Part shown: piece by piece, positions 55,931 to 64,000 of the stretch
Numbering within the stretch: position 1 is the stretch's first letter
Layout of the letters: every line of letters begins with the position of its first letter
Source: Rehmannia glutinosa
Taxonomy: Eukaryota > Streptophyta > Magnoliopsida > Lamiales > Orobanchaceae
DNA length: 64,000 nt
Assembly (NCBI GenBank): GCA_016081115.2
Contig: JABTTQ020002610.1
Span: 310,030-374,029, forward strand
Direction of reading: 5' to 3'
Program-made: the position numbers and the translations under genes
The notes under the pieces: generated by a model
Databases searched by the model: none
What the model was told of the DNA's origin: nothing
Seen by the model: only the letters and a program-made list of their open reading frames with translations

Positions 55931-56171
55931 AACCAGGGGGCTTAGCACATCTGGCAACCACAAGCAATTGTGGTGTTGAGAGGTCAGGGGTTCAAATTCC
56001 TACTCCATTAAATTGTTCCGCGTGGCATATGCGAGCTGGTTAAGATTTGGTGGAAACTCATACTACTGAATAGCATTCATGTTGCGTGCACATCCCGTGG
56101 TCGGTTTACCTTGACGGCAGCAATGAGGGGCCGGAGTAAGCTTAAAAGCTGAGTTATCAAAAAACCAAAAA
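55931..56171 (+). mobile_element. tRNA-derived SINE
   Basis: About 240 bp. A-box-like CTTAGCACATCTGG and B box GGTTCAAATTCC lie near the left end, with internal CAACCACAAGCAATTGTGGT. The right end is A-rich (TTATCAAAAAACCAAAAAA). Flanks ATTGGTGGTATTT (55918-55930) and ATTGGTGGGATTT (56172-56184) are a 13-bp target duplication with one mismatch. Confidence 0.8.
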
Positions 56172-56184
56172 ATTGGTGGGATTT

Positions 56185-56587
56185 TGTTTGCAGTTCTTTC
56201 GTGTTATATCATGGTCTCTTAGCCCATGCTTAACCAAATTAAATTAATAATCACAATTACGTACTAAAAAAAATTCACAAATACTGGCTAAAAAAATCAC
56301 AAGTAAGTTGATTTCCACCTTTTTTTTTGGTGAAGGAGAATTTTTTATTTTTTATTTTTGGGTGAAGGAGATGAAACAGAAAACATTGCCAAAAAATGCG
56401 CAATTGAATTCGCAAATCCTTTTACATGATACAATTTAGACAAGAGCAAAAAGCTAAATATAAGCAAAAAGTTGATTTCTACTTTTTATATTAAACTAAG
56501 TTTCACGATTTAATCATTGGTAATCATGTATTAAAAGATAATTATAAGGAAAAATACCGACCCGTTTTTGCCCTAATAAAAAACATC
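56185..56587. other. Intergenic, no gene seen
   Basis: AT-rich sequence with an A/T-run segment at 56318-56360. Nothing recognisable is coded. Confidence 0.45.
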
Positions 56588-56745
56588 TTTCCATATCCAA
56601 TCAGGAATTAAAGAAAGGTAAAGACTTACATTATAGTCATATCTTCTGTTTTACCGTGTTAGCATGTCTTTCCTTATCCAATGGGGAATCTATTAAGGAC
56701 TTAAGGTAACTTTTTATTTTTTTATCTATAAATATAATATTTCTG
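56588..56745 (+). promoter_or_regulatory. Upstream modules and TATA box of RING-H2 locus 3
   Basis: Two modules: CTTTCCATATCCAATCAGGA with AAAGGTAAAGAC (from 56588), and CTTTCCTTATCCAATGGGGA with TTAAGGTAACTTTTT (from 56669). They are followed by CTATAAATATAAT at 56726, about 95 bp before the ATG. Confidence 0.6.
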
Positions 56746-57063
56746 AAGAACCTTATAGTTAACGTAAAACATAGTTTAGAACTCTGTGGTTTCCACCTTT
56801 TCATTGATTTGCAATCTCATGGCTCATCGTCTCCATCAAACTAATTTCACGGCTGCTGCGTCTCGTGTTCGGAGGGGTCCACGCCTAATTCAGCCGCCGC
56901 GACAAAGTGACTTCGCGTCCCGAGCCGTTCGGAGAAGGGGCCGCCGCCGCCTCCATCCGCCGCGGCGCGTTATACCATTTATCCAATCACGTCCCAGTGG
57001 CATCAATGGTGGTTTCACGAACTACACAATGGATTATGACGTTGTATGGATATTGGTTGTAGT

Positions 57064-57359
57064 TCTCAGAAAATAAAGAAAGAAGAAAGGACCAAAAAGC
57101 AAATAAGTGGAAATTAATTTGAAGAAGACAAAGCGCTTTGAATGGAACAAGACAATTCATCCTTTGTAGAGAAATTAGTTCAACCATATAGATTCTCTTG
57201 TATATTTTATTTCGATTTTCTTTAGATTTTATTCTCTTTTTTGCTGATGTATATAAATAGTGGAATAGATGATGAAGATGTACGAGAATTTTTCATTCCT
57301 TCAATCAATAGAATGCATTCGTATGCTTCGAGTTTTTTCCTTGCTTATACATTTTAATA
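57064..57359 (+). repeat. 5' LTR of the Ale-like element
   Basis: From TCTCAGAAAATAAAG to TTTTAATA, with TATATAAATAG at about 57249 as its promoter. The termini are not the usual TG...CA, so the exact first base is uncertain. Differences from the 3' LTR include CG versus CTG (57213 against 62043). Confidence 0.75.
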
Positions 57360-57512
57360 TGGTATCGAGCTCGGTTAAGCTTTTTTTGTACTTGGTTATC
57401 CGGGATTTTTTCCCATTCACTCATCATCTTTTTCATCATTCTTTCTTCAATACCTTCAACTTTGTTTGTTGTTTTACCTCACGAGAATTTTCTCTTAAAT
57501 TACTCATTCATC

Positions 57513-58460
57513 ATGACCACCATAAGTGACGGTGAAGATGCTCAAGACAACACCATTCCCAACATAGCGGCTCGGTTTCCTCCTCCCTTTCCCACTTTGA
57601 AGATCCCAACAAACCTTTTTACACCCCCTTCCGGATAACTCTCATACTATTGAAATCAAGCCCCGACTGGATGGTACCAATTACGACCTGGAGCGGGCCT
57701 TCTCTCTCAAAGATATCATCAAAAACAAACAAGGATTCCTTGATGGATCCATCCCCCACTTTGATTTGGTGATGATCTTTACATCCTCGCTCAGGTGCAA
57801 CAACCTCATCCTTACCTGGCTTATTAACTCTGTCACAAAGGAAATTGCTTCCTCCATCATCTATATGAACTGCTAAAAAAGTCCAGGATACTCTTAAACT
57901 TAGGTATTCCCAACCCGATAGTGTGAGGATATATCACCGCAATATCGCCTTAGTTCTCACGCTGCTCGGGGGTTACTGCTCTATTTTCGATTATTTCACT
58001 ACACTTAACACTATCCGGGAAGAACTTAGAAACTACAAACCCTTCCCCTCATTGCACTTGTGGTCATTGCACATGTCATGCCCCGAAATCTATTTGTGAC
58101 ACTCAATTTTCTCGATTACACCTTCAAATTTTTAATGGGCCTTAATGATTCCTATGAGAGCACAAGAGGTGAAATTCTTCTCATGAATCCTATTCCTTCC
58201 TTAGATATCTTGTCTATGCTATGTTCTTGAAAAAGAAAGGCAAAGGGAAGCTAGACTCTCCTTGTTGCCTCCCGATGAAAGCTCGGCCACTTGTGGGCTC
58301 TCTTCAATCCAAAAGGAAGTTCAAAATGGATGTTGTCTCCAACACTTTGTGGAAAACCTGGACACACTATAGAAAAATGTTTGAGAATCATTGGTTTTCC
58401 ACCCAACTTCAAATTTACCAAAGGGAAAAATGCTAATGGAAAAACCAATGGTCCAACTCA
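57513..58460 (+). pseudogene. Ale-like element gag
   Basis: ATG at 57513. The first codons read MTTISDGEDAQDNT. It degrades by frame changes and ends in a zinc-knuckle remnant LCGKPGHTIEKCLRIIGFPP (about 58340-58400). The first knuckle Cys is not in frame. Confidence 0.6.
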
Positions 58461-59950
58461 TTCGAGTTCACGGTGTTCGAGGCTCAAGAAGCTTGGTTGT
58501 TACCTCACGAACAACCAAAGCTTTTTTCCTTCACTCGAACAGTGCAAAAGCTCATGACTCTACTCAATGGGGATCCTATGGAGGTTTCTCGGCCATCCGC
58601 AATGCAAGCGGACCCCAAACCAACCTCATTTCTCCAATATGGCGGGTAACAATCACTCTATGATCTCTTTACATCATCTCTCAATATCAAAATCAACCTG
58701 GATCATTGATACGGTGCTTGAATCACATGATTTGTTGTCCTTCTCTATTTACTTCACCACTGTTGTTTTCAATACTCTTGTATATCTACCAAATGGTACT
58801 CAAGTTAATGTGACACACAAAGGACTGTCAATTAACATCAAAACTCATTCTCGGGGATGTCTTGTGTGTACCTCAGTTCACTTTTAATCTTCTTTCGTCA
58901 ATAAATTAACTCAAAGCATTCCTCTTTGATTCTTACATTTTTTAAGCAACATTGTTTCATTCAGGATCCTTCTTCAAGGATGATGATTGGTCATGCTAAA
59001 GCCACTCAAGGACTATACATGCTTGATTTACCAAGAAGGCTCATAGCCAAGCATGTCTTCCAGTTGTTTTCTCCGTTCAATCAAGAGCTCATGAAGCCAC
59101 TATGGCACCAAAGACTTGGTCATTTGTCATTACAAAGGATGAAACTCATAGATTTATTTTAGGTTCAAAGTTTCAATCCCATGTAATAGCCGATTTGTAG
59201 CATCTGTCATTTGGCTAAACAAAAAAGGAAATCATTTCCATTTCATTCACAATTGTCTCTTGAACCTTTTTCTCTTGTACATTGTGATGTTTGGGGTCCA
59301 TATGCTAAATCATCAATCAAAGGACATCATTATTTTTTTACTATTGTAGATGATTACAAGAGAATCACTTGGACTTATCTCATGAAGCATAAATCGAAAC
59401 ACAATCCATCCTTGAGAATTTTTACCATTTAATTTTTAATCAATTTAATGTTAGAATTAAAACAATCGAAGTGATGGACTTGAATTTCATATGCCTTTTT
59501 TTAGTTCTCAAGGAATCATACATCGAAATCTTGTCCCTACACACCTCAACAAAATGGTGTGGTGGAAAGAAAACATCAACATCTCCTCAATGTTGCAAGA
59601 GCATTGTTATTTCAAGCTTGTCTACCTATTTATTTTTGGGAGATGCAATTTTAAGCGCCACTTATTTGATCAATAGGACCCCACACCCCTTTTACATAAT
59701 AAAAGTCCTTTTGAAATCTTATTTCAAAGACTCTCCTTCATATAATCACCTCGAGAATATTTGGATGTCTATGTTATGCTTCAAACAATAAGCCACATAG
59801 AACAAAATTTGAACCTAGAGCTAAGAAGTGCATTTTTTTAGGATATCCGAATGGGATCAAAGGTTATAAAGTTTTTGACTTAGAAAATAAAACCATCTTC
59901 ATTTCAAGAGATGTTTATTTTGTTGAAAGTATTTTTCCTTTTCAACAATC
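58461..59950 (+). pseudogene. Ale-like element protease and integrase
   Basis: The protease start is WIIDTVLESHD (about 58699), a disturbed form of the catalytic site with a one-base loss at a CTG-type position. PNGTQVNVTHKG follows. The pre-integrase domain has LWHQRLGHLSLQRMK (about 59100-59145), and the core has VHCDVWGPYAKSS (about 59280) and FTIVDDYKRITWTYLM (about 59338-59385). The rest is shifted (YLINRTPHP near 59670), ending with GIKGYKVFDLENKTIF (about 59853-59898). Confidence 0.75.
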
Positions 59951-60349
59951 ATCCACTATTGATCAATCTATCTGTACTCTCTCCTCCATCCATGGTGATT
60001 GTTTTGACAATTTCCCTATGTCTTCTAATCCAACCACCAATATGGTTCCTCACAGAGCCGATCAATTTGTTCCTCCGAGATTCTGAAGGCATTCCCTCTT
60101 TACCAAATTCTCATACTGACATCTCATCCTCATGATTCGATGACCTTTCTCCTTCTCCACTGTTCCCGGATATACTAGTCTCTCGAGAGACCTACAAGGG
60201 CAGGAAACCACCATCTTATCTTCGGGATTATTGTTGCAATAATGTTGTTTCTTCCACTCATCATCCCCTTCACTTATACTTCACCCTGAATAATTTATCC
60301 CCTTCTTATAGGGCTTATTGATTTCCTCGACCTCAATTTTCGATCTACA

Positions 60350-61853
60350 TCGTACCATGAAGCTATCAAATTCCCTCATTGGCGTAAAGCCATCCATGAG
60401 GAGCTTCAAGCCTTAGAAGCTAATGGTACTTGGAGTCTTGTTCCCCTCCCAAAAGATAAAAAACCAATTGGGTGCAAATATGTTTTCAAAACCAAACTCA
60501 AAGCTGATGGCACAATTGATAAATACAAAGCTCGTTTAGTTGCCAAAGGTTACACTCAACAAGAAGGTTTTGATTATCGAGGAAACCTTTAGTCTGTTGT
60601 GAAAATCACCACGATCGAGAATTTTTTGCCTTAGCTTCAATTCACAATTGGCATCTTCATCAACTAGATGTTCATAATGCCTTTCTTAATGGTGATCTTG
60701 ATGAGGATATTTATATGACTCCTCCTCCTGGTTTTTCCATTAAGGGGGAGTCTCAGAATTCATTAGTTTATAAACTTCATAAATCCCTTTATGGTTTAAA
60801 ACAAGCATCAAGACAATGGAATTCAAAATTTACAAAAGTATTACTTGATGAAGGTTTTAAGCAATCAATGTCAGATTATTCTTTCTTTACAAAAAATGAT
60901 GATTCTGGTTTCATTGCTCTTCTTGTCTATGTTGATGATATTTTGATTGGAAGTAGCAATACTCAAATCATTAATACAGTCAAAAACTTCCTTCATTCAC
61001 AATTTAAGGTTAGAGATCTAGGAGAAGTAAAGTTTTTTCTTGGTATTGAAATTGCTAGATCAAAAGAGGGAATCCATTTAAATCAGAGAAAATATACTTT
61101 AGATATCCTCAATGACACCGGTATGATGGGGTGTAAGACTTGTAAAACTCCTATAGAACAAAATCATAAGATGTGTCACTCATCAGCTAATCTTATCAAA
61201 GATATCACTAGTTATAGAAGATTAGTTGGAAAACTAATCTATCTATCTATCACTAGGCCAGATATCACTTATGCAGTGAATATACTGAGCCAATTCATGG
61301 ACAAACTAGATCATGTTCATCTAGATTCAGTCCATAGAGTTCTCAAATATCTAAAAGGTCTATAGGACAAGGATTATTTTATCCATCTCATTCAAAATCA
61401 ATTATTAGAGCCTATAGTGACTACGATTGGGCTTCTTGTCCTGAAACAAGAAGATCAACAACTGGCTATTGCATCTTCCTAGGAGACTCCTTGATCAGTT
61501 GGAGGACAAAGAAACAAAACACCATTTCAAGATCCTCAGCTGAAGCTGAATATAGAGCTTTAGCACAAACATGTTGTGAAATCACATGGATAACATACAT
61601 ACTTTCGGAGTTCCAAGTGGAAATGCAACAACCTATCACACTCTATTGTGACAATCAATCAGCAATATATCTCACAAAGAATCCAGTCTTCCACGAAAGA
61701 ACGAAACATGTAGAGATAGATTGCCATTTTGTGAGACAAAAGGTGCTGGAGGGCAAGATCAAGACAATACATGTACCATCAAGACTTGACTTTTTTGATT
61801 TATTCACTAAGGGATTGAGTACAGATAGATTTCATTTCTGTTGTCCAAGATGA
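60350..61853 (+). pseudogene. Ale-like element reverse transcriptase and RNase H
   Basis: RT: GTWSLVPLPKDKKPIGCKYV (about 60425), KARLVAKGYTQQEGFDY (about 60520), a stop near 60593, then palm LDVHNAFLNGDLDEDIY (about 60665). An open frame runs 60715-61365, with LLVYVDDILIGSS (YVDD at 60928-60939) and VKFFLGIEIARS. RNase H: WASCPETRRSTTGYCIFLGD (about 61430), SSAEAEYRALAQ (about 61540) and DNQSAIYLTKNPVFHERTKH (about 61650). A stop at 61363 separates the two domains. Confidence 0.88.
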
Positions 61854-62370
61854 GTATATTAAACATATATGCTCATCTTGAGGGGGAGTCTCGAAGAAAA
61901 TAAAGAAAGAAGAAAGGACCAAAAAGCAAATAAGTGGAAATTAAATTTGAAGAAGACAAAACCTTTGACCGAATGGAACAAGACAATTCATCCACTGTAG
62001 AGAAATTAGTTCAACCATATAGATTCTCTTGTATATTTTATTTCTGATTTTCTTTAGATTTTATTCTCTTTTGCTGATGTATATAAATAGTGGAATAGAT
62101 GATGAAGATGTACATAATTTTTCATTCCTTCAATCAATAGAATGCATTCGTATGCTTCCAGTTTTTTCCTTGCTTATACATTTTAATAGTAGTAGTTGAA
62201 ATATTGATTGAATATGAAAGTGAACATGGGTGAAAAACTAGGATGATGTACTATTTTAATGAGATGGTGATCGGAATAATACTGAATCAGAATATGGATA
62301 AGGGAGAAGAACATTTGTCCCCTCTGTAAAACCATTGCGTCGGGACGATGCCAAAGAATCATGGCGCAGT

Positions 62371-62885
62371 CTCGTTTATTTCTTTTTCTTTTTCTTTTTG
62401 TTTTTTTAGTTTTGTTATTTTTGTGTTCGTACATTGTTACTGTTTTTAACAGTAAACAACAATGGAAATTACTGTAATTAAGTGGCAGAATTGATTAGCA
62501 TTCATTGTTTTTCCTGAGAATTTCTTTGTCTTTTTTTTTTTTTCCAGAATTGTTTCTTGGTTTTTGTTTGATTGTTTGAAATAGGTAATTAATGTTACCT
62601 CTAGGGGTGGCAAATCATGTAATAGTGTTGTATTTCGTGTCAACACGATAGGATAATGTCAAACACGAACATAACATGATTTAAGGATCTGTTCATACAC
62701 GAATACGAACATGAAAATTCTCGTGTTGACACGACACGACACGATTTGACACGATAAGTCAAAAAACAAAAAGAAATTGATTTACACGTTAATACAAGAT
62801 AACAATATACACTACAACACACAATACGAACATACAAAATATCAGGTGATCATGTCACTATCGTACCAATAACAGGTAAACATAT
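62371..62885. mobile_element. Possible hAT-type element end and AT-rich intergenic DNA
   Basis: TAGGGGTGGCAAATCATGT (62604) followed by repeated CACGAACA/ACACGACACGA words resembles the ends of non-autonomous hAT elements in plants. The opposite end is not found; the element may have been cut by the LTR starting at 62886. The stretch before 62600 holds no gene. Confidence 0.35.
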
Positions 62886-63257
62886 TGTAACGACCCGAAT
62901 TTTTATGTCTTAATAAGAATTTTATTAATCATGTTATTTGTTTATTTTAGGTTAATAATGGTGAACTAGAAATTTATTAATGATTTTACGAGATAGTTAT
63001 TTGTTAAATTACGGATAATAAAAGAGTCTTTTTAATTGGATTGGTTATTTATTTTATTTGGGCCTTATACAAATAATTGGACCTTTAATTAGTTTAGAGC
63101 TTTATAACATGCACATATTGTTAGTAAGTTAATTATAAGTCCATAATCCAAAACCTAGTCCAATTTGGAGTAGGTTAAAATATATGTATAAGACACACAA
63201 AAAACACACAGAACACACATGACACACTATCAAAACAGAAACGAAAAGAGAGAACGC

Positions 63258-63323
<66 letters not shown>

Positions 63324-64000
63324 CCAAGAGAGAAGAAAAAAAAAGAGAGGAGAGAGAGGTGACTTGCCCAATGCGATTGATTCGAAAGAGGCCTACAAAG
63401 AATTTTATTCTCCCCTAAGTTGAACAGGCAAGTATTCTCGTTAGTTCACTGGATTTAGAATTATGTGTGCAAATTAATGATTCTATACGTGATTATGTCG
63501 AAGGGCGAGTTCCAATTTGTTACCCTGCTTGTCGCATGTAAGCAACACAATTAACTTGGAGAATTTGTTATCTGATGTAAATTAATTTATATGTATTGGA
63601 ATTCATGTTGATTGCCTATTGTTACTTGACATCAATATATATAGTTTCCTTGAATTGAATAGAAGGTTTATCAATTGTTCTGTACATGCAAGCATGTGCC
63701 TTAAACCATTTTTATGATTTAACGTAATTGGTTAGATTCTTACCTTTACATCTAAGAGTCAGTGGAAGGAGTTTTCTTAATGCATGTCCAGGTTTCAACT
63801 GAATTATATGGTTAATTAGCTTGTTCTAATTGTTGAGTCATACATGAGACGCATTCCAACGATTTTGTCAGGTTTAATGTTAGTTTAGGAATGAAAAATT
63901 AATCCGTGTGGGTTTAAATGTTTTAAAGTGATTTCGCTCGGGTCATTAATATGATTAGTCAATTTGGTTAGTTGTTTGTTATATTAGTTGAGGGTATCCC
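62886..64000 (+). repeat. Start of a gypsy-type LTR, runs off the window
   Basis: TGTAACGACCCGAATTTTTA at 62886 is a common start for Ty3/gypsy (Tekay/Del-like) LTRs in eudicots. No primer site or coding region is reached before the end of the window, and the strand is inferred from the TG start. It contains a GA microsatellite. Confidence 0.45.
63258..63319. repeat. GA microsatellite
   Basis: A run of GA dinucleotides of about 60 bp, interrupted by one ACAG. Confidence 0.9.

Larger units (their letters stand above)
57064..62188 (+). mobile_element. Ale-like Ty1/copia element with both LTRs
   Basis: 5.1 kb. The 5' LTR is 57064-57359 and the 3' LTR 61889-62188 (296 and 300 bp, nearly identical). 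Primer site TGGTATCGAGC is at 57360-57370, the purine tract GAGGGGGAG at 61880-61888, and target duplication GTAGT at 57059-57063 and 62189-62193. The order is gag, protease, integrase, RT, RNase H. The RT type (LHKSLYGLKQASRQW) fits the Ale/Retrofit lineage (inference). High LTR identity implies recent insertion, yet the interior is full of frame breaks. Confidence 0.85.
56819..62350 (+). pseudogene. RING-H2 locus 3, split by a copia element
   Basis: The 5' piece (ATG 56819 to 57063) encodes a basic Arg/Pro-rich N-terminus (MAHRLHQTNF, later RRRGRRRLHPPRR). It is cut at GTAGT by the copia element at 57064-62188. The 3' piece resumes at 62189, and at 62295-62330 encodes WIREKNICPLCK, the last two zinc ligands of a RING-H2 domain. 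The first part of the RING between is not recognisable and has stops, so the gene decayed beyond the insertion alone. Upstream modules match those of the intact copy. Confidence 0.6.

Noticed and set aside
63129..63371. Minus-strand Ser/Leu-repeat ORF
   Set aside because: It is a translation of the GA microsatellite.

Overview
This window reads as a plant nuclear, repeat-dominated region, very probably from a eudicot. The evidence is AT-rich intergenic DNA, Sirevirus-type and Ale-type Ty1/copia elements, Athila/Tat-like Ty3/gypsy elements with a tRNA-Asp-type primer site, a 5S-bearing Cassandra TRIM, a plant SINE, MULE and Harbinger derivatives, and plant gene families (CDKG-like kinase, HIP1/RHG1A-like RING-H2 proteins, a class III peroxidase fragment). 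I cannot name the species.

Layout. (1) 1-24965 is a nest of two related Sirevirus-like copia elements. Element A starts outside the window; its gag-pol and long third ORF run to its 3' LTR at 9453. That LTR is split at 9586/23512 by a Cassandra TRIM. The TRIM is itself split exactly at its primer-binding site by element B (9933-22702), which carries gag, pol, the third ORF and one 3' LTR. (2) 24966-37107 holds minus-strand Athila/Tat-like gypsy material: LTRs at 26764-28524 and 35679-37107, one pol with large deletions and two nested insertions, and a second strongly deleted internal region. (3) 37738-39625 is an unclassified, probably mobile segment with a short unrecognised ORF. (4) 39826-62350 is the only gene-bearing part. 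It has three RING-H2 loci (a minus-strand pseudogene split by a foldback element, one intact copy at 52540-52959, and one split by an Ale copia element) and an intronless CDKG-like kinase at 47940-49013. Around them lie MULE-type MITEs, a TIR element carrying two peroxidase exon fragments, a retroposon with poly(A) and target duplication, a ~725-bp tandem array, a deleted Harbinger element and a SINE. (5) 62600-64000 holds a possible hAT end and the start of a gypsy-type LTR.

How the parts relate. The RING-H2 loci and the kinase share a ~60-150-bp upstream module (a CTTTCCATATCC-like block, an AAGGTAA-like block, then a TATA box). This suggests repeated duplication of one promoter, with the kinase sitting behind a duplicate of it. 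Two of the three RING loci have transposons inserted in coding sequence with visible target duplications. Nearly all retroelement ORFs are frameshifted. Many of the differences between copies fall at CTG/CAG trinucleotides, so part of the apparent decay may be sequencing error at methylated CHG sites; this matters for every pseudogene call below.
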